Assembly (NCBI GenBank): GCA_031278075.1
Contig: JAITLE010000243.1
Span: 1-11,588 of the forward strand
From: Bifidobacteriaceae bacterium
GTDB taxonomy: Bacteria; Actinomycetota; Actinomycetes; Actinomycetales; WQXJ01
DNA: 11,588 nucleotides
Reading direction: 5' to 3'
Part shown: one piece after another, positions 1-6,671 of the stretch
Layout of the letters: each line of letters begins with the position of its first letter
How positions within the stretch are numbered: position 1 is the stretch's first letter
Notes under the pieces: generated by a model
Seen by the model: only the letters and a program-made list of their open reading frames with translations
Databases searched by the model: none
Told to the model about the DNA's origin: nothing
Translations under genes and position numbers: made by a program

Positions 1-189
1 CGCGGGGTCCACGGGGTCCGCGGGGTCCACGGGGTACCCGGGGTCCGCGGGGTCCGGGGTGTCCGGGGTGTCCGGGGTGTCCGCGGGGTCCACGGGGTCC
101 ACGGGGTCCACGGGGTCCACGGGGTCCGCGGGGTCCGCGGGGTCCGGGGTGTCCGCGGGGTCCGCGGGGTCCGCGGTCTCAGCGGGGTC
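1..189 (-). repeat. 9-bp tandem repeat encoding Asp-Pro-Ala/Val tripeptides
   Basis: Read on the minus strand, the stretch consists of 21 consecutive 9-base units, mostly GACCCCGCG or GACCCCGTG with variants GACACCCCG, giving DPA, DPV and DTP; single degenerate units are ETA, DPG and YPV. It stays in frame with the DUF916-type gene and continues beyond the left edge. Because units are exactly nine bases, gain or loss of units would keep the reading frame. Confidence 0.95.
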
Positions 190-1476
190 AGGGTTCGGGA
201 CACCAATCGGCGAGCCGAGCAGCTCGCGTTCGGCGTTGGGGGCGCATTCGCTGGTCGGCGTCATTCGTCGGCCTCGTTCCCGCAGTTCGCGCGCGCTGCG
301 GCGCGTCAGCGGCGGCTCTTCGCGCGGGGTCTCCTCCTCGGCGGGCGCCGTGAGGTCGGCCGGCTGGCCCGGATCGTCGCGGGGCTCCACGCTGTCGCCC
401 GGAGGCGGCTCGGGCGGGGCCGCTTGGTCGGCGTCCGCGCGCGTCGCGAGTTCGGCCAGGAGGTCCCGGCGAGCTTGGTCGACCGCCGCGCGGATGCGGC
501 GTCTCGAGCGCCTCCGTCCGGCGAGGCCGGCGCCCACGATCAAGCCGAGGCCCAACACGATCACGAGCTGCGGGATGGGCAGCGCCCAGGCCGCGGCGGT
601 GGCCGCGGCCGGCTCCGCCTCGGGCACAGCGCCTTGCCCAGCTGTGCCGGCCGTCACGGGGTTCGCGGTCACCCGGGCCGTCACCCGGAAGTAGGGCCAG
701 ACTTGGCCGGTGCTCACCTCGACGCGGCGGGATTCGCCGGGAATTAGATTGATTGTGGCTTGTCCGCTGCTCGGCCACGGGACATGGTGGCCTTGCGCTT
801 CCACCGCGCCGGTCACGCTCAGACTGGTGTTGCCCGCGTTGACCAGGTCGAAACTGGTCGTCAACGTGCCGGGCCGAAGCGCGTTCCAGGACCAGGCGTA
901 CGACGCCTTGATGTTGTCGATCCGCAGCGACGCCCGCAGCTCGCCTGTCACGCGGATCATCACCGCGACGGCGAACCGGGCCGCCACTTTGACACCGGCG
1001 CCGTCGTCGGTGGCGGCCACGGCGCCCACGGAGGCGGAGATCCCGCCCGGATGGTCGCCGGGTTCAGCGGTCTTGGGGACGATGATCTTGAACGGCACCA
1101 CAACGGTCTCTTGGGGCGCCACCTCGACGGTCGGGGCGACCTCGATCCACGTCCCGGCGTCGACCGAGGCGGACGGGTCGGGCAGGATCGAGAACCGCCC
1201 GGAGTTGGTGGTGTAACCGTCGGCCCCGGTCAAATCGAACGTCACCGGATTCGCGGACATGTTCCTGATCGCGACGAACTCCGTGACCTCATCGCCAGGG
1301 TCTAGCTCAAGCTCGAACCAACGCCGCCCGTCGGGGCCATCTTGGTCGGCCGGGGCGACCGACCAGGTCGTCTGGTCGGCATCGGCCGCCCACACCGAAG
1401 ACGGCGCCACGTCGGCGACGGACGCCAAGACAGCGCCGGCCGCCGCGACCGTCGCGAGCGTGCGAATCAACCGCAT
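1..1476 (-). CDS. DUF916-type WxL-interacting membrane-anchored surface protein (3' end cut by window edge)
   Basis: 492 codons are visible and the frame is still open at base 1. Residues 1-31 look like a signal peptide. Residues about 36-180 match the DUF916 (WxL protein peptidoglycan-binding) style: a TWSVAP opening, then a WFELELDPG segment and an RNMSANPVTFDL segment, with beta-rich sequence and a PGDHPGGI turn. A second beta-sandwich-like part spans about 180-275. A single transmembrane helix at about 298-319 is followed by RRRSRRR, so the tail should be cytoplasmic. That tail is at least 170 residues, Pro/Glu/Asp-rich, and ends in DPA/DPV/DTP tripeptide repeats. The ATG at 1476 is chosen because AAAGGG/GAAGG lies just upstream and the signal peptide starts there. 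In Firmicutes these proteins bind WxL proteins and peptidoglycan; the adjacent upstream gene is a WxL-like protein, which supports the pairing. The long repeat tail is unusual for the family. Confidence 0.8.
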   Translation of the reverse strand, partial: MRLIRTLATVAAAGAVLASVADVAPSSVWAADADQTTWSVAPADQDGPDGRRWFELELDPGDEVTEFVAIRNMSANPVTFDLTGADGYTTNSGRFSILPDPSASVDAGTWIEVAPTVEVAPQETVVVPFKIIVPKTAEPGDHPGGISASVGAVAATDDGAGVKVAARFAVAVMIRVTGELRASLRIDNIKASYAWSWNALRPGTLTTSFDLVNAGNTSLSVTGAVEAQGHHVPWPSSGQATINLIPGESRRVEVSTGQVWPYFRVTARVTANPVTAGTAGQGAVPEAEPAAATAAAWALPIPQLVIVLGLGLIVGAGLAGRRRSRRRIRAAVDQARRDLLAELATRADADQAAPPEPPPGDSVEPRDDPGQPADLTAPAEEETPREEPPLTRRSARELRERGRRMTPTSECAPNAERELLGSPIGVPNPDPAETADPADPADTPDPADPADPVDPVDPVDPVDPADTPDTPDTPDPADPGYPVDPADPVDPA

Positions 1477-1477
1477 G

Positions 1478-1488
1478 CCTTCCCTTTC
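1478..1488 (-). promoter_or_regulatory. Ribosome binding site of the DUF916-type gene
   Basis: A purine-rich stretch (AAAGGGAAGG on the minus strand) ends one base before the ATG at 1476; its AAAGGG core is about 5 bases from the start. It sits directly downstream of the large hairpin at 1497-1553. Confidence 0.6.
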
Positions 1489-1496
1489 CGTCAATT

Positions 1497-1553
1497 CCGG
1501 GCGGCGCTTGGGGATTTCCCTCATGTGGGAACCCGCCGCCAAGCGCCGCCCGG
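1497..1553 (-). repeat. Perfect 15-bp inverted repeat (intergenic hairpin) between the WxL-like and DUF916-type genes
   Basis: Bases 1497-1511 and 1539-1553 are perfect reverse complements (15 bp, nearly all G/C). The 27-base loop holds a second small hairpin: TTCCC at 1516-1520 pairs with GGGAA at 1527-1531 around a 6-base loop. On the transcript it starts about 48 bases after the stop codon of the WxL-like gene and ends 8 bases before the ribosome binding site of the next gene. No U-tract follows it. It could be a U-less terminator that attenuates read-through, or an RNA processing or stabilising element that sets the ratio of the two proteins. Confidence 0.8.
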
Positions 1554-1601
1554 TCTGCTCGCGTCAGCCACATTCACCTGATCGCGGCCCTACCACAGCT
1601 C

Positions 1602-2258
1602 CTAGTACGGGTCCTCCATCAGGGTGAGCGTCAGATCCGCCGCATAATGGCCGGGGTAGACCGGCCCCGAGGTCTTCAGGGTCAGGCCGGCCTGGGCGCT
1701 CCATGTGCCGAACGGGTTGGCGGGGTTGCTGTCCCACGTCCAGACCAGCAGGTCGGATCCGCCCTGGAGGCCGGCGGCCGGGTCGTCGACCGTGGAGTCG
1801 ACCGGATCGCCCGCTTCGACGTCGCCGCCCGGGTCGACGGTCATCGCCGGCGTCCACCCGAGTTGATGGCCGTAGATCACGTGGGCGCCGTCGTCATGCG
1901 TGAAGTCGCCCACCTCTCCGGTCACATACCACCAGACCTCCCCTTCTTCGGGCACGTCCGAGCCGGTGCGAGTGTCCGTCACAGTCACCGTGGGGAGCGT
2001 TCCCTCGAAGACGCGCACGCCGCCGGAAGCCTGGGCGGGGTCCTCGACCAAGGTCTCTTGGTCGTCAGCCACGGTCATCCACAGCGCGCCATCGCCGTCG
2101 TCTTGCAGATCGATGTCGAGTGTGACCACTCCGTCTGAACCCGGGTCGATCGGGTCGCCCGGGCCGGCGAACGCCGCCGGGCCGATCCCGGCGGCCAGAA
2201 TCGCGGCGCCCGCGATCATGACCAATCTGGTCATCTTGTTCCTCATGCCATTCCTCAT
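1602..2258 (-). CDS. Small secreted WxL-like cell-surface protein
   Basis: A 218-residue protein with a signal peptide (hydrophobic core 12-30, likely cut after AFA at 29-31) and an acidic mature part of about 187 residues. The mature part has the order expected of a WxL domain: a TVTVTDTRTG strand at 90-99, a WWYV element at 109-112 as candidate proximal W-x-L/V motif followed by GEVGDF, a GWTPAM segment, and a distal YxxxLTLTL element at 205-213. WxL proteins of Firmicutes attach non-covalently to peptidoglycan and work with DUF916 proteins; the next gene is of that type. The start is uncertain: ATGs at 2258, 2246 and 2234 are in frame. The one at 2246 has AGG six bases upstream and may be preferred. 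It may not be in the same transcript as the upstream sugar operon, because a strong hairpin separates them. Divergence from classical WxL makes the family call tentative. Confidence 0.65.
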   Translation of the reverse strand: MRNGMRNKMTRLVMIAGAAILAAGIGPAAFAGPGDPIDPGSDGVVTLDIDLQDDGDGALWMTVADDQETLVEDPAQASGGVRVFEGTLPTVTVTDTRTGSDVPEEGEVWWYVTGEVGDFTHDDGAHVIYGHQLGWTPAMTVDPGGDVEAGDPVDSTVDDPAAGLQGGSDLLVWTWDSNPANPFGTWSAQAGLTLKTSGPVYPGHYAADLTLTLMEDPY

Positions 2259-2295
2259 CTCTTGGTGTTCGTTCTTGAGTTCTTGGGTTGGTTGT

Positions 2296-2337
2296 CCTGT
2301 CGGCGTCCGCCTGATCGAGCAGACGGACGCCGACAGG
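2296..2337 (-). terminator. Strong hairpin terminator of the glycan-utilisation operon
   Basis: Bases 2296-2309 and 2324-2337 form a perfect 14-bp GC-rich stem with a 14-base loop, starting 6 bases after the stop codon of the beta-helix gene. No U-tract follows on the minus strand, which is common for actinobacterial hairpin terminators. It lies in the only gap of the region, before the WxL-like gene. Confidence 0.75.
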
Positions 2338-2343
2338 GAGGGC

Positions 2344-5300
2344 CTATCCAGCGCAGCTAAACGCCGGATAGTCGAACGCGGCTGCGCCGGTCACCGAGGG
2401 ATTGCCCACGGCCGCGCCGGTCACGGCCACGCTCCCGGCTGGGATCGCGGCCTGTTTGGTCGATATGGCCTGTTGCGCCTTGGCGGCCGGTGCGACCGAG
2501 GCGAAGGACTTCGCGCCCCAAGTCGAAGTGATCGTCAAGGACACCGGGTCCGTGGCGCCGGCGTTCGTCGCCGCCACCGTCAGGGTCACTTTGCCTGCGA
2601 CGCAACGCGGCGAGACCTGGAGAGACAGGTCAAGCCCTTCCACCGCCGCCTGGTACGGGCCGGTGGCCGCCTCGAGCAGACCGAGCGCCTGATCCAAATC
2701 GGCTTGGACGACTGAGCTGTTGCCAGTGGCGGTCACGTCCCGGTTGGCGGAGGCGAGGACGGCCCTAGCCTCTTCGCGGGCCTCGACAAACGCGTCGACG
2801 CCCTCGATCGGGGCCACCGGCAGCGCGTTCGCTATGTCGAGGGCCGCAGCCAACTCGGTCGAATCCACAACGGTGATGTCGACCTCGATCGGGGAGGAAC
2901 GCGGGACCACGAGGGTCGCCGTGTACGCGCCCGGCACGACATCGGCCACCGCGGCTGGCGGGACCGTGTAGGTGGTGACACCGGCGGCGTCGGCGGCAAT
3001 CGTCAACAGCGTCTGCGGGATCCACTTGACCAGGGCCCCGCTCGCGTCCGCCAGCCGGATGCCGCTCTCGGGTGTGGCCCCATCGAGCTCAACCCTCAAT
3101 TCGGCTTGGTTGGTGGCGAGGCTCGCCACCGCGGTGTTGACATCCAACAACGCGACATCGTCGAGACCTTTGGTGACGGCGGTCGACGTGGCGGTGTTGA
3201 ACAAGCCGAAGTAGCGGATCGCTGGCGGCGGCGGAGAGCCGAGCGCCAGACCCAGGATGTTGACGCGCACCTTCTGCGCGGTGATCGGCGCGGTCGGGGC
3301 CAACCAACGCCACCGGCCGATCGCGCCGGTGTTGCTGGACGCGATGGTCGCCCACGCCCCTGTGTCCAGGTTCTGGTACTGGAACTGGTAGCCGCGGGTG
3401 CGGTTGCTGCCGGCGGTCCACTCGTTCGTCGTCCACTCGTCGGCGAGGCCTAGGTTGAATGTCTTCGGCTCGCCCATGTCGAACTCAAGAGTGACCGGCG
3501 CCGTGGCGCTAGGCGTCGCGCCGGCGTCCGCCTGCCAATAGGTCAAGAAGTCCTTGTCGGAGGCGCCCGCGGCGAGATGCGCGGGATTCTCCGAAGTCGC
3601 CGTGACCGCCGCGCCTTCGAGGATGTTGTCCCAGGCCAACGACCCGGCGCTGATCGGTTCTGGATCGACCGGGCTGGTGACTTGACCGCCTTGAACCACC
3701 TCGTGGATCCCGATGTCCGGCGCCGCGCCGTAATAAACCCCGGTCCCGAAGAAGTCCGTGGTTCCCAGGTGGGTGTCGTAGCGACCGGCGTCGATCAAGA
3801 TGGAATCGTCACGCAGCTTGAACACCGCCGCCGAATCCTGGATGTTCAACACGCCTTCACCCTGCTTGTACTCGGTCCAATCCGACACGAATCCTGGATA
3901 GCCGTAGACCGCGTTCGGGTCGCGCGGCTGGTTGGCCGCGTACGTGCCGGAGGCCTCGTAGAACGCGTTGTTCGAGAACGTCGCGAACCTGATGCCAGTG
4001 GCCAACCGGGTCCACGGCGTGGTGGTGGTCTCGGAGACGTTGTAGAACACGTTGTTCAGGAAGTACACCGGCGAATCCATGGTCTCGTCGTGGAAGTAGT
4101 CCAACTCGGCGCCGTCGTAGATGAAGATATTGTTGGTGAAGAACGTGGCCCCCTCGCGGTAGTTCGAGGACAGCATGTTCTTCACGATCACGCCGTTCTC
4201 GTTGACCGAGAGGTTGTATCTGGCAATCGAGTTCTTCGAGTTGCCCATGTAGCTCATCCACCCCGCTCCGTTGTCATGGGAGTAGTTGAACTGGTAGGTG
4301 ACGTTGTAGTTGGTGTACTCCAAGTCCCACGGCGATCCGTCGTATTGGGCGTAGGCCGCGCCATACACCTCGTTGTACTGCATGGTGGAGTTCTGGCCCG
4401 CCCACAGGTACAGGCCGCAGGAGACCGAGGTGTAGCGCTTCAGATAGCCGTTGATCTCGTTGTACTCCACCGTCATGTTGTCGGTGTTGGCCAGCTGGAT
4501 GGCGCCCTGTCCGATGCTCTCGGCGTAGTTGTGGCCAATGTAGACGTCGCGGGAGAACAGATCCTTCTGACGCACCCAGACCTGCTCCCAGCACTCATGG
4601 TTCTTGCCGTCTTCGTCCATCCCCGTCATGCAGCCGCCGTAGCGGTCATAGAACCAGTTGAACGCGAATTGGATCGCGTGCAGCTCGGTCTTGATGATGG
4701 TGTTGTTCTCGATGCGCACATCCCGGAAGTAGTACGCCGAGTCCATGTACGTCTCGTACCGGTTGGCGCCGAACACCTGGAAGCAGATGCCGCCATAGTG
4801 GACCTGCTGCCAGCTGGTGGTGCCATCGGTGTCATGGATGTAGTTGTTGGAGATCCGGAAATAGTCCATGATCGTCTCGGCCGCAGTCGTCCCCTCCTGG
4901 AACAGGTCGGCGTTGATGGTGATCGAGATGCCGTCGTAGACGCCCTTGTAGTTGGCGCCGATGTCGGAGTCGAAATCGGCGTCGTTTGAGATCTCCAGGT
5001 TGTGGATCTCCCAGTACTCCTGGTTGCGGAGCACCACCGCGCCGGTCAGGCCGATGGTGTTGGGATCCTTGGTGAACGTGCCCCAGTTGACGCCTGGCTG
5101 GCCCGCTTGGCCGCAGCCGTTCGAGAACGGGCAAGGCGTGGCGCCATTCGCGGCGATGTACGGTCGGCCCGCGCTGTTGTCGCCGTACACGTCGATGACG
5201 ATGGGCTGGCCGGCGGCGCCGGAGCCTTTCGGCCATAGTTGCTCGTTTTGCCAGGTCTCGCCCGCTTTGAGCAAGATCCGGTCGCCGGGAGAAAACGTGG

Positions 5301-5601
5301 TGGCGGAAACCTTGGCCAGCGTCTTCCACGGCGCCGTCGTGGATGTGCCGGAGTTCCCGTCGTAGCCGCCGGTGTAATCGACGTAGTAGTCGACGCCCCC
5401 GACGGTGTTCGGTGTGTTGCCCGGCCATTCCGCCGGAACGGCGGCGCCGATGCCGCTGCCGCTACCCGCGCTCACGCCGGCCGCAGGCAACGCCATGGCG
5501 ACCAGGCCGGCGCCGGCTAGGGTCGCGGTGAGCGCGCCCGCCGCGACCTGTCGCGCTAGCCGCCGGCCAGATGACCGGCGTCTTGTTGTAGTTGTTGTCA
5601 T
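2344..5601 (-). CDS. Secreted multidomain right-handed beta-helix protein, candidate GH136-type glycosidase
   Basis: 1085 residues. Residues 1-45 are a Sec-type signal peptide (Arg-rich start, Ala/Leu core, VSA). Residues about 70-635 form a right-handed parallel beta-helix: repeated NN.I/N.F coils such as RISNNYIHD, RIENNTIIK, VEYNEI and YQFNYSHDN. An acidic group (Asp421, Asp426, Glu428, Asp443) is a plausible active site. Residues about 650-805 look like an F5/8C (discoidin/CBM32-like) module, 810-910 an unassigned beta module, 912-988 a FIVAR-like helical segment, and 990-1085 a C-terminal Ig-like module with Cys at both ends. No LPXTG or C-terminal membrane anchor is seen. The ATG at 5601 is set by AAGGAG eight bases upstream and an ATGA overlap with the lipoprotein gene. 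Context suggests a lacto-N-biosidase-like enzyme (GH136) releasing Gal-beta-1,3-HexNAc outside the cell; another beta-helix lyase or hydrolase remains possible. Fold and secretion are well supported, activity is inferred. Confidence 0.8.
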   Translation of the reverse strand: MTTTTTRRRSSGRRLARQVAAGALTATLAGAGLVAMALPAAGVSAGSGSGIGAAVPAEWPGNTPNTVGGVDYYVDYTGGYDGNSGTSTTAPWKTLAKVSATTFSPGDRILLKAGETWQNEQLWPKGSGAAGQPIVIDVYGDNSAGRPYIAANGATPCPFSNGCGQAGQPGVNWGTFTKDPNTIGLTGAVVLRNQEYWEIHNLEISNDADFDSDIGANYKGVYDGISITINADLFQEGTTAAETIMDYFRISNNYIHDTDGTTSWQQVHYGGICFQVFGANRYETYMDSAYYFRDVRIENNTIIKTELHAIQFAFNWFYDRYGGCMTGMDEDGKNHECWEQVWVRQKDLFSRDVYIGHNYAESIGQGAIQLANTDNMTVEYNEINGYLKRYTSVSCGLYLWAGQNSTMQYNEVYGAAYAQYDGSPWDLEYTNYNVTYQFNYSHDNGAGWMSYMGNSKNSIARYNLSVNENGVIVKNMLSSNYREGATFFTNNIFIYDGAELDYFHDETMDSPVYFLNNVFYNVSETTTTPWTRLATGIRFATFSNNAFYEASGTYAANQPRDPNAVYGYPGFVSDWTEYKQGEGVLNIQDSAAVFKLRDDSILIDAGRYDTHLGTTDFFGTGVYYGAAPDIGIHEVVQGGQVTSPVDPEPISAGSLAWDNILEGAAVTATSENPAHLAAGASDKDFLTYWQADAGATPSATAPVTLEFDMGEPKTFNLGLADEWTTNEWTAGSNRTRGYQFQYQNLDTGAWATIASSNTGAIGRWRWLAPTAPITAQKVRVNILGLALGSPPPPAIRYFGLFNTATSTAVTKGLDDVALLDVNTAVASLATNQAELRVELDGATPESGIRLADASGALVKWIPQTLLTIAADAAGVTTYTVPPAAVADVVPGAYTATLVVPRSSPIEVDITVVDSTELAAALDIANALPVAPIEGVDAFVEAREEARAVLASANRDVTATGNSSVVQADLDQALGLLEAATGPYQAAVEGLDLSLQVSPRCVAGKVTLTVAATNAGATDPVSLTITSTWGAKSFASVAPAAKAQQAISTKQAAIPAGSVAVTGAAVGNPSVTGAAAFDYPAFSCAG

Positions 5602-6671
5602 TGATTAAGCTCCTTCAACTCGATGGTGTGCAAAACGTCGGGATCGACGTCGGTGTCTGCTCGGGCTACTCGTTCGGCCACCAGCGTGTCGAGCTTTTCG
5701 GCTATCACGCTGTCGCGTATTCGAACGCGGTATTCTTGGAGCGCCTCCTGGCTGTTCACCTCCTTACTGATCAGCTGGTCGACATAGATCTCTCCGGCCC
5801 CCTCGAAGGCCGGCGTCCGTTCGCCGACAGCCAAGGCGGACACTGCCGCCAGCTCGTCGGCTTCGGGGCTGTGCAACGACACCGTCTCGCCGCCCTGCAG
5901 GGTCGCTTCGAGCACCTCGGCGCCGTCCAGGCCCTGGGCGATCGATTCCAGGTCTTCCCCTGCGTCCAGGCCGGCCGCGAGCTGGGCCATGACCGCGTCT
6001 CGTGCGGCTGGCGTCTGCGGGCCGGGCACGCTCAGCCGCAGCACCCGGTAGGTCGTCGCGTTGGCGGACCAGGCGTCCGGATCGGTCTCGAACGTGGCCA
6101 GGACCTCGGCGTCGCTCGTGTACAGCGGTTGGTCCGCCGTCTTGGACAGCGCCTCGCCCAGGTCGGTGCGCAGCCGCGACATGACGGAGCCGTAGTACTC
6201 GGTGAAGGCGTATTGGGTTGGACCGAAGACGATCTCTCCCTTGGCTGACGCCGCGGCGCGGGCTTGGTTCTCGGCGTCGAACGCCGCGACGACGGTGTCG
6301 AAGTCCGCGGCGGGGAGCAACCCGCTCTCCTGGCCCAAGATGAGCAGGGTCTTGTCCTGCTGGAGCCGTTCCCATGCGGCTTCTTGCAGCATCCGCAGCG
6401 GCGTCGTGTCCCCGAGTTCCCGGTCCCAGTCCCACGGCTCGTCGGTTGGGTGCTCCAGGCTGACCTGGTTTTGCACGTCGCGCTTGAGCAGGTCCATGTA
6501 GAAGGCCACCTCTTGGCGAGTCACCGGGACGCCGTCGAAGTGACCAATGTTGGCGCCGCTCCCCGAGCAGCCGGCGGCGACCAGCCCCGCGACGGCGGCG
6601 ACCGTGACCATCCTCGCTCCCAGGCGCGCAGCCGTCGGGACGGTGTGACACGGCTTCTTGGCGGTTGTCAT
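5598..6671 (-). CDS. SurA/PrsA-like lipoprotein, candidate dedicated chaperone (LnbY-like) of the beta-helix protein
   Basis: 357 residues from the ATG at 6671. This start is chosen over the in-frame ATG at 6692 because it makes a TGATG overlap with the fucosidase stop and has a GGGAG-type site upstream. Residues 1-35 are a lipoprotein signal with lipobox VAAGC (lipid Cys35). Residues about 41-205 are helical and SurA_N-like, opening with GHFDGVPVTRQEVAFYM, with a conserved-looking DAENQAR element at 132-138 and VFGPTQY at 148-154. Residues about 206-305 resemble a degenerate parvulin domain (AGLDAGEDLESIA, then LAVGERTPAFEG). The protein should sit on the outer face of the membrane. It overlaps the beta-helix gene by ATGA, so the two are probably made together, as expected for a dedicated foldase and its client. 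LnbY, the helper of GH136 LnbX in Bifidobacterium longum, is the closest precedent I know. A general PrsA-like foldase is the alternative. Confidence 0.75.
   Translation of the reverse strand: MTTAKKPCHTVPTAARLGARMVTVAAVAGLVAAGCSGSGANIGHFDGVPVTRQEVAFYMDLLKRDVQNQVSLEHPTDEPWDWDRELGDTTPLRMLQEAAWERLQQDKTLLILGQESGLLPAADFDTVVAAFDAENQARAAASAKGEIVFGPTQYAFTEYYGSVMSRLRTDLGEALSKTADQPLYTSDAEVLATFETDPDAWSANATTYRVLRLSVPGPQTPAARDAVMAQLAAGLDAGEDLESIAQGLDGAEVLEATLQGGETVSLHSPEADELAAVSALAVGERTPAFEGAGEIYVDQLISKEVNSQEALQEYRVRIRDSVIAEKLDTLVAERVARADTDVDPDVLHTIELKELNQ
5610..5615 (-). promoter_or_regulatory. Ribosome binding site of the beta-helix gene
   Basis: AAGGAG on the minus strand, 8 bases before the ATG at 5601 and lying inside the last codons of the lipoprotein gene. 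It fixes the start of the beta-helix gene. Confidence 0.85.

Noticed and set aside
1..189. CRISPR-like or regulatory repeat array
   Set aside because: Units are 9 bases with no spacers and keep the reading frame of the minus-strand gene, so it is a coding tandem repeat.
59..694. Plus-strand Gly/Ser-rich open frame (GSTGSTGS repeats)
   Set aside because: It is the antisense reading of the Asp-Pro repeat. The minus-strand frame continues into a signal peptide, DUF916-type domain and transmembrane helix, so the repeat belongs to that gene.
2259..2343. Promoter for the WxL-like gene in the gap after the operon hairpin
   Set aside because: No pair of -35/-10-like elements with suitable spacing could be seen in the 85 bases; expression by read-through or a non-standard promoter cannot be excluded.
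3577..4989. Plus-strand 470-codon open frame antisense to the beta-helix gene
   Set aside because: Its translation is a Val/Arg/Asp-rich mirror of the beta-helix codons, without recognisable domains; GC-rich third positions on the opposite strand explain the long opening.
5550..5601. Twin-arginine export signal of the beta-helix protein
   Set aside because: The N-terminus is Arg-rich but lacks a convincing S/T-R-R-x-F-L-K pattern, so a Sec signal is the simpler reading.
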